A stretch of DNA of 38,274 nt from Candidatus Omnitrophota bacterium (GCA_026387315.1 JAPLLY010000054.1:1-38274), one strand, 5' to 3'; shown: positions 13,905 to 21,080, counted from the stretch's first letter. The notes: generated from the letters alone by a model not told the origin. Translations and numbers: made by a program.

Positions 13905-14270
13905 ATGAGCGCATACGAAAATCTTCCAATCTATAAAAAAACTAAAGACATGACAGTTTATTTTTATCAAATCGTCCGGCATTTCGACAGATATAACAAA
14001 TACGATATCGGTCAGGAAATGAAGACTCTTGCGCGTAAGACCCTTAGTCTTATCACTAAGGCAAATGTTAAGCAAGTGAGAAGAGAGTATCTTACGCAGG
14101 CCATAGATAGTTTGGAAGAGCTCAAATTAACCTTAAATATTGCTCAGGATTTGGATGCATTTAAGGATAAGACCCATAGTTTTGAGGTTGCATTTAAAAA
14201 GGTTATTGAAGTATTGAAGCAGTGCGAAGGTTGGTTAAGAAGCCAGAATTCCTTAAGCTGTAAACCTTAA
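13905..14270 (+). CDS. avd: Avd-like DGR accessory protein
   Basis: The 121-residue, all-helical protein matches the four-helix-bundle Avd / 23S-IVS-like group: ENLPIYKKTKDMTVYFYQIV, a basic second helix with MKTLARKTLSLITKANV, SLEELKLTLNIAQDL, and the closing helix with FKKVIEVLKQCEGWLRSQ. Avd forms a pentameric barrel that binds the reverse transcriptase and the template RNA. It lies between the target genes and the template repeat, which gives the classic order target, Avd, TR, RT. No ribosome site is strong. It ends 127 nt before the template repeat. Confidence 0.88.
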   Translation: MSAYENLPIYKKTKDMTVYFYQIVRHFDRYNKYDIGQEMKTLARKTLSLITKANVKQVRREYLTQAIDSLEELKLTLNIAQDLDAFKDKTHSFEVAFKKVIEVLKQCEGWLRSQNSLSCKP

Positions 14271-14355
14271 GGAAGCGTGCGATTTTGTAATTCACTGGGC
14301 GCTTACGCCACCTTAAACGGTATAAGAACACAAAGAGTGGTACCTAAAAGGATCT

Positions 14356-14380
14356 GCTCTTGAAGAGCCTCGCAAGAGGC
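14356..14380 (+). ncRNA. Hairpins upstream of TR1, part of the DGR1 template RNA
   Basis: Two short hairpins sit side by side just before the template repeat. GCTCT at 14356 pairs with AGAGC, and GCCTC/GAGGC (14367-14380) encloses a GCAA tetraloop. The two overlap by two bases, so they may be alternatives. The 14271-14397 interval has no open frame of note and probably forms the 5' part of the template RNA bound by Avd and the reverse transcriptase. The exact RNA ends are unknown. Confidence 0.5.
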
Positions 14381-14397
14381 AATAAGTGTGTAAGCAA

Positions 14398-14504
14398 AGG
14401 TTGCCTGGAATAAGAGCAACGCTCGCATCGTGAATTATGATAACGGCAACGTGAACTACAACAATAAGGACAACAAATATTATGTACGACCCGTCCGCCC
14501 CAGC
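14398..14504 (+). repeat. TR1, template repeat of DGR1
   Basis: This is the invariant template for VR1 and VR2. Read in the frame of the targets it is rich in AAT/AAC codons (VAWNKSNARIVNYDNGN...), the usual design that lets adenine mutation scan chemically diverse residues without creating stops. It lies directly after Avd. Its 3' end overlaps the start of the reverse transcriptase gene: ATG 14482 is inside it. Downstream the sequence diverges from both variable repeats right after CCCCAGC. Confidence 0.95.
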
Positions 14505-15579
14505 CAGCGGCTTACAAAACGATATATTCTCTTTCATAAATCTGTATGATGCTTATCTCGATTGTCGGAGCAATAAGCGCAATACTCATAATGCGCTACG
14601 CTTTGAGATAAACGCGGGAGAGAATCTCGTAAGGCTTCAGCAAGAACTTATAGATAGGACTTACCAACCTTCGCGCTCGCTTCTTTTTGTAGCAAAGAAA
14701 CCCAAAGAAAGAGAAATATTCGCAGCAAACTTCCGGGATAGAATAGTACACCATCTTTTAGTCAATGAGTTTAAGAAAATTTGGGAACCAATCTTCATCC
14801 ACGACTCTTACGCCTGTCGCGATGGAAAGGGTACACATGCGGCAAAAGAACGCTTAGAGAAATTCACCCGGCAAATAACCCTGAATGGCCACATCCGTGC
14901 CTATTATCTCCAATTAGATATTAGAAACTTTTTTACATCTATTGATAAAAGTATACTTTTTGAATTGCTTCGAAATAAAATCGAAAGTCCGGCATTGCTC
15001 TGGCTTACTCAAAAAGTTCTTTTCTGGGATTGCACTAAGTCCTATATCCGTAAAGGAGAAGAACAGCTACTACTCAATATACCGGCTAACAAGAGTCTCT
15101 TCGGTAAAAACAACCTGTGTGGACTGCCTATTGGAAATCTTACCAGCCAATTCTTCGCTAATATAATTTTAAATGAATTAGATCAGTACGTTAAACACGT
15201 TCTCAAAGATCATTACTATCTGCGCTACGTGGATGACTTTGTTCTATTGAGCCAAGACAAAGAAAAATTATTGCACTGGAAAGAAGAAATCAAGGGATTT
15301 TTATTTACTAAGTTAAAACTCCAGTTGCACCCTCGGCGCCAAAAGCTACAGCCAATATCTAATGGTATAGACTTCTTAGGCTACATCATCCGGCCGACAT
15401 ACGTTCTGGTCCGGCGGAGGGTAATAAACAACCTTAGAGAGAAAATCCGGCAGTTCCGCCAGGCGAAGATAAAAGACTTTAGGAAGTTTCACGATATGGT
15501 GGCATCTTATTTGGGACATTTCAAACACGCCAACAGTTACCGGCTAACCAATAAATTAACAACGGAGGGAGTAGTATGA
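14482..15579 (+). CDS. DGR1 reverse transcriptase
   Basis: The 365-residue enzyme copies the template RNA into adenine-mutagenised cDNA. Conserved RT blocks are present: RDRIVHHLLVNEF, LDIRNFFTSID, the DGR-type IGNLTSQ at residues 217-223 (in place of the QGxxxSP of group II introns), the catalytic YVDD at 249-252 and a C-terminal FLGYIIRP. There is no extra maturase or endonuclease domain. The first possible start, ATG 14482, lies inside TR1; no other start precedes the conserved FSFINLYDAYL stretch. No ribosome site is evident. It is followed by a coupled HAD gene (ATGA overlap). Confidence 0.95.
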   Translation: MYDPSAPASGLQNDIFSFINLYDAYLDCRSNKRNTHNALRFEINAGENLVRLQQELIDRTYQPSRSLLFVAKKPKEREIFAANFRDRIVHHLLVNEFKKIWEPIFIHDSYACRDGKGTHAAKERLEKFTRQITLNGHIRAYYLQLDIRNFFTSIDKSILFELLRNKIESPALLWLTQKVLFWDCTKSYIRKGEEQLLLNIPANKSLFGKNNLCGLPIGNLTSQFFANIILNELDQYVKHVLKDHYYLRYVDDFVLLSQDKEKLLHWKEEIKGFLFTKLKLQLHPRRQKLQPISNGIDFLGYIIRPTYVLVRRRVINNLREKIRQFRQAKIKDFRKFHDMVASYLGHFKHANSYRLTNKLTTEGVV

Positions 15580-15980
15580 AAACAATTTGTTTTGATTTTG
15601 ACGGCGTAATTGCGCATTACGACGGATGGAAGGGGGTAGATGTTTTCGGTAAACCCAACTGGGATGTTATCGATGCAATGAAGCAACTAAAATCCAGAGG
15701 CTATCATATTATAATCTGGACTACCCGGAAAGCTACCTCAGCATTAAAAGGATATTTAACTCGTTGTAATGTTCCATACGACGCAATCAATTCTTGCTCG
15801 CACAATCCACCAAACACGTCTCAAAAGCCAATATATCACGTTTTCATAGACGATAGAGCTATTCAATACCGCGGGCAAAAAACACCCAAACTTATACGAA
15901 CCATAGAACACCTTATAACTAATGGTGAACCTATTCTTGCAGGAGAGGGGGAGACCAGTGGCGCGCAAGCGACTAATTGA
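15576..15980 (+). CDS. HAD-superfamily phosphatase-like protein
   Basis: The 134-residue protein has the HAD signature DFDGVI (nucleophile Asp7 and Asp9), then IIIWTTRKA as motif II and VFIDDRAIQY near residue 88 as the acidic motif. The lysine of motif III is not evident. The length suggests a minimal core without a cap. Its substrate is unknown; small phage HAD proteins may act on nucleotides or nucleic-acid ends. The start overlaps the RT stop (ATGA), so the two are coupled, with GGAGGGAG upstream. It overlaps the next gene by 23 nt. Confidence 0.82.
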   Translation: MKTICFDFDGVIAHYDGWKGVDVFGKPNWDVIDAMKQLKSRGYHIIIWTTRKATSALKGYLTRCNVPYDAINSCSHNPPNTSQKPIYHVFIDDRAIQYRGQKTPKLIRTIEHLITNGEPILAGEGETSGAQATN

Positions 15981-16857
15981 TACGGAAGAACTTTATTTTG
16001 ACACGGAGATAGTAAAACTTCTCGGGGACCGCGGACTGCATCTATACATTCGCCTATGGGGTCTTGCAGAAGATTGGGGAGGATATGAACCAAAGTATTC
16101 AGATATCGCTTTTAAGATGGGCGCGTTGGAATTTAAGACCGAAGAGGTAGAAACGTTTATAAATAAACTAATTGGGGATAAAAAAATAATTCCTTACCAA
16201 AAAGAGGGAAAAACTTTTCACTGGCTCGTAAATCTTTTAAAACATCAGCCTTTAGACAACCCCTCTCTTCCCAAAATCCCCATTCCTAAGTGGATTGATT
16301 GCAAGGAGCAAGAGTATAAATCCGGAAAGAAATACGCTAAATATATAGTAATCAAAAGTAGGCTACCAGTAGCCTACCGTTCGGCTACCAGTAGTCCACG
16401 TAACGGTAATAGTAACGGTAACAGAGTAGTAACTATAGCTAAAGCAGGCGAAAAACTGCCTGTCTCTGATAAACCTGCGGAGAACCTTGTTTTAAAAACT
16501 CTCCTTAAACAGGTTTATAAATCTAAATTTAATATCTACCAGCTTATCAATAAATTTAAGAAAGAGGCCAAGAGGAAAAGACTGTTGATGTTTGGAGAGA
16601 ACTACGAAATACCTGCTGAGATTTTGATTGAGGTATCCCAGAGTTATTTAAAAAACAAGGTCAACATAAAAGGCGAACACTTTCCTTGGGTGATCTCGGC
16701 AATGTCGAAAGCTTCTTCCGCCTGGTGGGTAAGGAAACAAGATTTAGAGCATTTAAAGATCAAGATCAATACCGGCACTTCCCGCGGCGGAGAGATAGAG
16801 AACCTTCAAGACATCTTAAAGAAAATGTTGCCGGAGGGTGTAGTCAATGCGTTATAG
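15958..16857 (+). CDS. Phage replication initiator-like protein with embedded origin candidate
   Basis: The 299-residue protein starts at GTG 15958, with a purine-rich GGAGAGGGGGAG immediately upstream. Residues 5-110 look like a winged-helix replisome-organiser domain (LIDTEELYFDTEIVKLL, RLWGLAEDWGGYEPKYSDIAF). The middle (about 125-165) is low-complexity Asn/Ser/Arg, and the C-terminal half is helical and basic. The low-complexity part is encoded by repeats at 16358-16421, as in lambda O, where the origin lies within the initiator gene. It is followed by a nuclease and methyltransferases. The family assignment rests on pattern and context. Confidence 0.65.
   Translation: MARKRLIDTEELYFDTEIVKLLGDRGLHLYIRLWGLAEDWGGYEPKYSDIAFKMGALEFKTEEVETFINKLIGDKKIIPYQKEGKTFHWLVNLLKHQPLDNPSLPKIPIPKWIDCKEQEYKSGKKYAKYIVIKSRLPVAYRSATSSPRNGNSNGNRVVTIAKAGEKLPVSDKPAENLVLKTLLKQVYKSKFNIYQLINKFKKEAKRKRLLMFGENYEIPAEILIEVSQSYLKNKVNIKGEHFPWVISAMSKASSAWWVRKQDLEHLKIKINTGTSRGGEIENLQDILKKMLPEGVVNAL
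16358..16421. repeat. Origin-like repeat cluster inside the replication gene
   Basis: GTAGGCTAC (16358-16366) and its exact complement (16369-16377) are 2 bp apart. GGCTACCAGTAG recurs at 16361 and 16383, exactly 22 bp apart, about two helical turns. Then GTAACGGTAA occurs at 16400 and 16412, 12 bp apart. A strongly AT-rich stretch follows near 16510-16560. Iterons beside an AT-rich unwinding region within an initiator gene is the lambda-type origin plan. Function is inferred. Confidence 0.6.
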
Positions 16858-17245
16858 ACAACAGGGTTTTAGAAGAAGACCGCGACACCCAGAGGCGTTT
16901 TTACAGGAGCAATTTGTCCACTGGCTTGACGCTAAGGGGGTATTGTTTACTTCTTTTATGACAGGGAATATCAAAATAAGCCGGTTCGCCGCAACAATGA
17001 AAAAGCGGTTAGGCGTAAAGGCCGGTATGCCGGATATATTAATCTTCCAGCCAACTAAAAAATATCACGGTTTGTTTATTGAGCTGAAAGCTTCCGAAGG
17101 AGATACCAATAATCCCAAACAACTATGGTGGAAGGAAGAATTAAACAAACGAGGTTATTTGGCAGTGATTATGCCGAAGGGGTTAGAATTCCCGCAGAGT
17201 TTTTATTGGCTGAGGGGTTTTGTAGAAAAATATTTGGGTGCATAG
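16847..17245 (+). CDS. VRR-NUC-type nuclease
   Basis: The 132-residue protein fits the VRR-NUC (PD-(D/E)xK superfamily) pattern: an N-terminal helix (EAFLQEQFVHWLDAKGV), then AGMPDILIF with the metal-binding Asp, FIELKAS with the Glu-x-Lys pair, and a C-terminal Q..WKEELNKRGYLAVIM. Stand-alone proteins of this kind are common next to phage replication genes and may resolve branched DNA. The start at ATG 16847 overlaps the replication gene by 11 nt with a purine-rich upstream stretch (GGAGGG). The stop touches the GTG of the next gene. Confidence 0.87.
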   Translation: MRYRQQGFRRRPRHPEAFLQEQFVHWLDAKGVLFTSFMTGNIKISRFAATMKKRLGVKAGMPDILIFQPTKKYHGLFIELKASEGDTNNPKQLWWKEELNKRGYLAVIMPKGLEFPQSFYWLRGFVEKYLGA

Positions 17246-18340
17246 GTGGAAGAAAGCTTGATGAAGTGTACTCATGTTGATGTTTTTTCAGGTATCTGTG
17301 GCTTCGCATACGCCGCAAAACAGACGTGGGGGGGGGCTTATGAAAATGTTTTATTTTGCGACAATAATAAGTTTTGCCAAGAGGTCATTAAGAAGAATTT
17401 CGGAAAGGACAGTTTAATTTATGGCGACATTAGAGAAATCACAAGGAGCCGGGTTATTGCCGACACCAACAACAGGCAGACCAAATCAGGAAATGAGCCC
17501 AAGTCAATTAAAAAGAAACAGCTTAAATTTAGCACAGACTATTCAGTTGACCTCCTCACCGGAGGCTTTCCCTGTCAACCTTTTAGCGCAGCGGGAAAAC
17601 GGAGAGGCACGAAAGACGACCGTTATCTCTGGCCGGAAATGTTGCGAGTTATTAAAGAGTTCGAGCCCACTTGGATCATTGGCGAAAACGTTGCTGGAAT
17701 CCTCACAATGGCACAGCAACAAGGTGATGCTCAGGTGGGAAGCGAAACCGATTTATTCGGCAATAAAACAAATACGCATACAGAATTTGGCAGAGGAGTT
17801 GTCTACGGAATTATTACAGACCTTGAGCAAATCGGCTATTCCGTCCAACCATTTGTTATTCCAGCTTGTGCCGTCAACGCTCCACATAGAAGAGATAGGG
17901 TCTGGATTGTTGCGTACGCCGGACACGGGAATGGACAGAGGTCCCAGAACAACGGAGAACCTGAAGGACAGATACCTTGTCCGGAAGATGCCATTAAATC
18001 TAAACGATCAAATAGCAATGCACGAAAAGAATCTGCTTCCTACCCCAGCAGTTCGAGATTACAAAGGAGCAAACGGCCCGAAACATTTCAAGCGGGGGAA
18101 ACGGAGCCACATGGGACAATTACCAAATGTTGTAGAAATACCGGATGGAACCAAAACTGGCTTGAAGTTGCAACCCGCCTTTGTGGAGTGGATGATGGGT
18201 TACCCTACGGGGTGGACGGATTCAAACTCACCAAGGCCGGACACAGGGTTGAAAGATTAAAGGCCTTGGGAAATGCGATTGTTCCGCAGGTAGCGATTGA
18301 AATAATGAGAGCAATTAAAAAAACAGAAAGGGAGTTATGA
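17246..18340 (+). CDS. DNA cytosine-5 methyltransferase
   Basis: The 364-residue enzyme would methylate cytosine in a specific DNA sequence, probably to protect phage DNA. Motif I is VDVFSGICGFAYA, motif IV is GGFPCQPFS with catalytic Cys110, motif VI is IIGENVAGI, motif VIII is QRRDRVWIVA-like (APHRRDRVWIVAY), and motif X is the ALGNAIVPQVA end. The region between about 225 and 305 is Ser/Asn/Arg-rich and replaces a compact target-recognition domain. GTG 17246 directly follows the previous stop; ATG 17261 is an alternative start. A 279-codon frame nested at 17421-18260 overlaps most of the gene. Confidence 0.93.
   Translation: MEESLMKCTHVDVFSGICGFAYAAKQTWGGAYENVLFCDNNKFCQEVIKKNFGKDSLIYGDIREITRSRVIADTNNRQTKSGNEPKSIKKKQLKFSTDYSVDLLTGGFPCQPFSAAGKRRGTKDDRYLWPEMLRVIKEFEPTWIIGENVAGILTMAQQQGDAQVGSETDLFGNKTNTHTEFGRGVVYGIITDLEQIGYSVQPFVIPACAVNAPHRRDRVWIVAYAGHGNGQRSQNNGEPEGQIPCPEDAIKSKRSNSNARKESASYPSSSRLQRSKRPETFQAGETEPHGTITKCCRNTGWNQNWLEVATRLCGVDDGLPYGVDGFKLTKAGHRVERLKALGNAIVPQVAIEIMRAIKKTEREL
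17421..18260 (+). CDS. Nested out-of-frame protein with repeated LLPTP motifs
   Basis: A 279-codon frame lies wholly inside the cytosine methyltransferase gene in the +1 frame. An open run of this length in a shadow frame is improbable by chance. The sequence has internal regularity: GLLPTPTTGRPN near residue 11, LLRTPDTGMDRG near 165, LLPTPAVRDYKGANG near 210, and FVEWMMGYPTGWTD near 255. I recall very similar LPTPxAxD and EWxMGxPxGWTD motifs in proteins found with phage cytosine methyltransferases, so both frames may code. It starts at ATG 17421, with AAAGGA 12 nt upstream. A role in target recognition is a guess. Confidence 0.6.
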   Translation: MATLEKSQGAGLLPTPTTGRPNQEMSPSQLKRNSLNLAQTIQLTSSPEAFPVNLLAQRENGEARKTTVISGRKCCELLKSSSPLGSLAKTLLESSQWHSNKVMLRWEAKPIYSAIKQIRIQNLAEELSTELLQTLSKSAIPSNHLLFQLVPSTLHIEEIGSGLLRTPDTGMDRGPRTTENLKDRYLVRKMPLNLNDQIAMHEKNLLPTPAVRDYKGANGPKHFKRGKRSHMGQLPNVVEIPDGTKTGLKLQPAFVEWMMGYPTGWTDSNSPRPDTGLKD

Positions 18341-18834
18341 ATAATATTTTTAGAACAACCAAATGTTTCGGAGTTAACGGACAAGGCAAATGCAAGGGCG
18401 CTTTCCCTAAAGGTTTTTTAAGTTGGATACAAAATCAAGGTTGGTGGGCCGAAAAGAGAATTTATCTTTGCGGAGGAATGGTTGATGATAGGGGAGGACA
18501 GACTGTTGATATTCGTCCAGAAGTTAATCCCACATATATTGAAGACGCAAGAAAGACCTCTTTGTCAAACGAGAGTTTTGATTGGGTGATGATTGATCCG
18601 CCATATACAAAAGATTTAGCTAAGGAATTATATGGGACAGAGAAATTTTACGGAGGCATAAACGCATTTACCAAAGAAGCCGAACGAGTTTGCAAGAAGG
18701 GTGGGTATATCTTAACCCTTAGTTACGAGATACCAAAAAGAATAAAAAACTGTGATTTTATAGCGGTGTGTGGAATTTATACAGTCCCATTTACGGGGTA
18801 TATGAGATGTTTCACAGTCTCAAGGAAAATCTAA
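18337..18834 (+). CDS. DNA methyltransferase-like protein with DPPY motif
   Basis: The 165-residue protein has a DPPY motif at residues 87-90 within FDWVMIDPPYT, the catalytic motif of amino-methyltransferases (N6-adenine or N4-cytosine). Downstream, KKGGYILTLSYEIP is the following strand. A SAM-binding FxGxG motif is not obvious; the N-terminal half instead has GKCKGAFPKGFL and RIYLCGGMVDD. It could be a compact or divergent enzyme. The start overlaps the stop of the cytosine methyltransferase (ATGA), so they are coupled, and a third methyltransferase follows. Confidence 0.75.
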   Translation: MNNIFRTTKCFGVNGQGKCKGAFPKGFLSWIQNQGWWAEKRIYLCGGMVDDRGGQTVDIRPEVNPTYIEDARKTSLSNESFDWVMIDPPYTKDLAKELYGTEKFYGGINAFTKEAERVCKKGGYILTLSYEIPKRIKNCDFIAVCGIYTVPFTGYMRCFTVSRKI

Positions 18835-18864
18835 AGCCGGAGTTTTAATAATAGGAGTTATTAG

Positions 18865-19665
18865 ATGCCTTTGGAATGTTTAGATAGAGAAACTCTGGTA
18901 TACCCAGATAATTTTATAAACAAAGTAATTTGCGGAGACAGCCTTGAGTTAATGAAGCTTATCCCTGCGGAGGCGGTAGAACTTATCTTCACAGATCCGC
19001 CCTACGCCATATCCAACGAGGTAATAATTACACGCGGCCGCAACAAAATGAAATTCAAGGGCAAGGATATCAGTCAGGACTTCGGAGATTGGGACAAGTT
19101 TAATTCCCTTGAAGAGTTTATGGATTGGACATTCAAGTGGTTAGATGAAGCTGTCAGAACACTCAGAGGGGGGGGTATGCTCTGTTCGTATTTTGATAGG
19201 GATAAAGTCAATTTTATTAGCCGGTATCTTCAAGACAAATACGGTTTTAAATGCAAAGGATATTACGCCGACTTAAAATCTAACCCCGTCCCGCAGGCCC
19301 GCAAAGTCAAATGGATGAACGGCTGGGAAATTATCGGGATGTGGCAGAAGCCCGGAGGAAAGCTCACCTATAACTACCAACTCGGCCAAGCCAAAGACTG
19401 GGGCGTAAGAGCCATCGTAGGCCACACCACAAAAGAGGACGGCGAACGGATACATCCTACCCAGAAGCCAATCTCAGTTGCCAAGAAATTCATATCTTAT
19501 TGGAGCAATAAAGACGACATAGTTCTCGACCCTTTTATGGGTACAGGTTTTGTTTTAGTAGGGTGCAAAGAATTAAACCGGCGCTTTATCGGCATAGAGA
19601 AAGATACCAGATATTGTCAAAAGGCCGAGCGCAGATTGATGAATACGATAGGGAGTTTATTTTAG
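18865..19665 (+). CDS. Site-specific DNA methyltransferase (N6-A or N4-C, DPPY first)
   Basis: The 266-residue enzyme has GDSLELM, then DPPY at residues 44-47, and the SAM-binding DPFMGTG at about 222-228. Motif order IV then I marks the beta-type arrangement. The region around HPTQKP, just before motif I, is typical of these enzymes. It would methylate adenine or cytosine amino groups in phage or host DNA. ATG 18865 follows AGGAG. No partner restriction enzyme is visible nearby, which supports a self-protection or regulatory role and not a restriction-modification system. Confidence 0.92.
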   Translation: MPLECLDRETLVYPDNFINKVICGDSLELMKLIPAEAVELIFTDPPYAISNEVIITRGRNKMKFKGKDISQDFGDWDKFNSLEEFMDWTFKWLDEAVRTLRGGGMLCSYFDRDKVNFISRYLQDKYGFKCKGYYADLKSNPVPQARKVKWMNGWEIIGMWQKPGGKLTYNYQLGQAKDWGVRAIVGHTTKEDGERIHPTQKPISVAKKFISYWSNKDDIVLDPFMGTGFVLVGCKELNRRFIGIEKDTRYCQKAERRLMNTIGSLF

Positions 19666-19677
19666 CGGAGGAGAAAG

Positions 19678-20079
19678 ATGGAGACGAAGTTTAGGGTTTG
19701 GTGTGAATTTGAGGTAAAAGGCGAAATGGTAAGTTGCATGGAGAGTGCGGCTTCCTGGTTTTTATTAACTCAGACGGGTCAGTTGATGGAGTATGGCCCT
19801 ATGCGTCCACCGCATAAGCTATCGGGAGCCTATAAGAAGTGCATACCGCTATTCTTTACCGGCTTGTTTGATAAAAATGGCAAGGAGATTTATGAGGGGG
19901 ATGTTGTTAAGCTTGAAGGGATGGATAGATGTTTTATTGTTAAATATAATTATGCTGGATTTGAAGCAGTTGATAAAGAAAATCGCCTTGGATTAGGTGA
20001 ATGGTATGCAGATAAACGAATTGAAGTCATCGGTAACATCTATGAGAACCCGGAGTTATTAGAAGGGGTCTCCAAATGA
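19678..20079 (+). CDS. YopX-family protein
   Basis: The 133-residue protein ends with the YopX pattern: LFFTGLFDKNGKEIYEGDVV in the middle and RIEVIGNIYENPELLEG at the C-terminus. YopX-like proteins are widespread in phages and form beta-barrel oligomers; their function is unknown. GGAGGAGAAAG precedes ATG 19678. The N-terminal 50 residues are strand-rich and vary in this family. It overlaps a downstream Cys-rich microprotein by four bases, part of a chain of coupled small genes. Confidence 0.87.
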   Translation: METKFRVWCEFEVKGEMVSCMESAASWFLLTQTGQLMEYGPMRPPHKLSGAYKKCIPLFFTGLFDKNGKEIYEGDVVKLEGMDRCFIVKYNYAGFEAVDKENRLGLGEWYADKRIEVIGNIYENPELLEGVSK

Positions 20080-20174
20080 ACGCCTGCTCTGGCTGTAATA
20101 AAAATAAAACTTGTCCAAGGGCCAATGAATCAGATGGCTTTGAGGTTTGCGAAGATAAGGAGCTTAGTAAATGA
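20076..20174 (+). CDS. 32-residue Cys-rich microprotein
   Basis: This small gene starts at ATG 20076, overlapping the YopX stop (ATGA), and ends by overlapping the radical SAM start in the same way. The product has four cysteines (CSGC near the start, then Cys13 and Cys25), fitting a small zinc site. The coupled overlaps on both sides support genuine translation. A similar 30-residue peptide follows the radical SAM gene. Function is unknown. Confidence 0.58.
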   Translation: MNACSGCNKNKTCPRANESDGFEVCEDKELSK

Positions 20175-21004
20175 CCACAGGTGCAACCATAGCCAGGGTA
20201 TTCCCGACTAAAACAAGCATGTCTCCAATAGACAAACACGCTTATTTTGACACACCGGATCTATTCACCCCGAAATACGAAGAGGCGCATATCAGTTGCA
20301 CCTTTACCTGGGATATTCCAAAAGCAAAGAGATTAGTGCAGGATTGGAGCCGGCACGCAAAGGTAGTCAGGCTGGGAGGGGTGGCAATAGATGGTGAGAG
20401 CGACAAGCCTTTTCAAGCCGGGTTTTATTTGAGGGAAGGAGTAACCATAACCTCAAGAGGCTGTACAAATAATTGTAGTTTTTGTTTGGTAAGAAGAGGA
20501 GTAATTGAATTTGATAATTTTCCGGAGGGCAATATTATCCAAGATAATAATATCCTTGCGTGTTCAGATAAACATTGGCGGTTAGTTTTAGATATGCTTA
20601 AAAAAGAAAAGGCCATAGAGTTTAAGGGGGGATTAGAAAAGTATAGGATAACGGAGAAAATCGCGGAGGATTTAAGAGGGTTAAAAATTAAGACATTATG
20701 GCTTGCCTGTGATCAACCAAGCGGGATTAAAGCATTGAGAAAAGCGGTAAAGATATTGCATAAATCCGGATTTACTCAAAACCATATTTATTGTTTTGTG
20801 TTGATAGGAGACGACCTTATAGAAAACGAAAGTAGGCTAAGAGAGGTTTACAAAATAGGCGCTATGCCTTTTGCGCAGTTATTCCGTAATAAAGATAATT
20901 CTATAAGTTATTCAAAAGAATTTAAGCAATTCGCAAGGAAATGGTCAAGGCCGGCAATAATAAAGACAGTAATGGAGGAGACGAAGAATGAAAAATCTGT
21001 GTGA
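20171..21004 (+). CDS. Phage radical SAM protein
   Basis: The 277-residue protein contains TSRGCTNNCSFC with Cys98, Cys102 and Cys105, the CX3CX2C motif that holds the radical SAM iron-sulfur cluster. Around it are SCTFTWDIPKAKRL, VVRLGGVAIDG, LACSDKHWRLVLDML and FKGGLEKYRIT, which I recognise as blocks of a conserved phage radical SAM family. The substrate is unknown; nucleotide or DNA modification is possible because three DNA methyltransferases are next to it. It overlaps the Cys-rich microprotein genes on both sides. Confidence 0.85.
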   Translation: MTTGATIARVFPTKTSMSPIDKHAYFDTPDLFTPKYEEAHISCTFTWDIPKAKRLVQDWSRHAKVVRLGGVAIDGESDKPFQAGFYLREGVTITSRGCTNNCSFCLVRRGVIEFDNFPEGNIIQDNNILACSDKHWRLVLDMLKKEKAIEFKGGLEKYRITEKIAEDLRGLKIKTLWLACDQPSGIKALRKAVKILHKSGFTQNHIYCFVLIGDDLIENESRLREVYKIGAMPFAQLFRNKDNSISYSKEFKQFARKWSRPAIIKTVMEETKNEKSV

Positions 21005-21080
21005 TACCTGTATTTTGAAGAAGTTCTGCCAGGAAGTAGACACCCAAGTTTTTGAGTGCGACGATTATAGAGAACAATAA
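20988..21080 (+). CDS. 30-residue Cys-rich microprotein
   Basis: Starting at ATG 20988 inside the end of the radical SAM gene with GGAGGAG just upstream, the product has CDTC at residues 5-8 plus Cys14 and Cys24, similar in length and cysteine pattern to the peptide at 20076-20174. The two flank the radical SAM gene. They might bind zinc, or an iron-sulfur cluster in support of the radical SAM protein; this is speculation. Confidence 0.55.
   Translation: MKNLCDTCILKKFCQEVDTQVFECDDYREQ

Noticed and set aside
14482-15579. Retron or group II intron origin of the reverse transcriptase
   Set aside because: There is no msr/msd-like RNA, no maturase or endonuclease domain, and the IGNxTSQ motif with adjacent Avd and TR/VR repeats identifies a DGR.
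17246-19665. Restriction-modification system
   Set aside because: Three methyltransferase genes are present, but no restriction endonuclease is recognisable; the VRR-NUC and HNH proteins have better explanations in replication and packaging.
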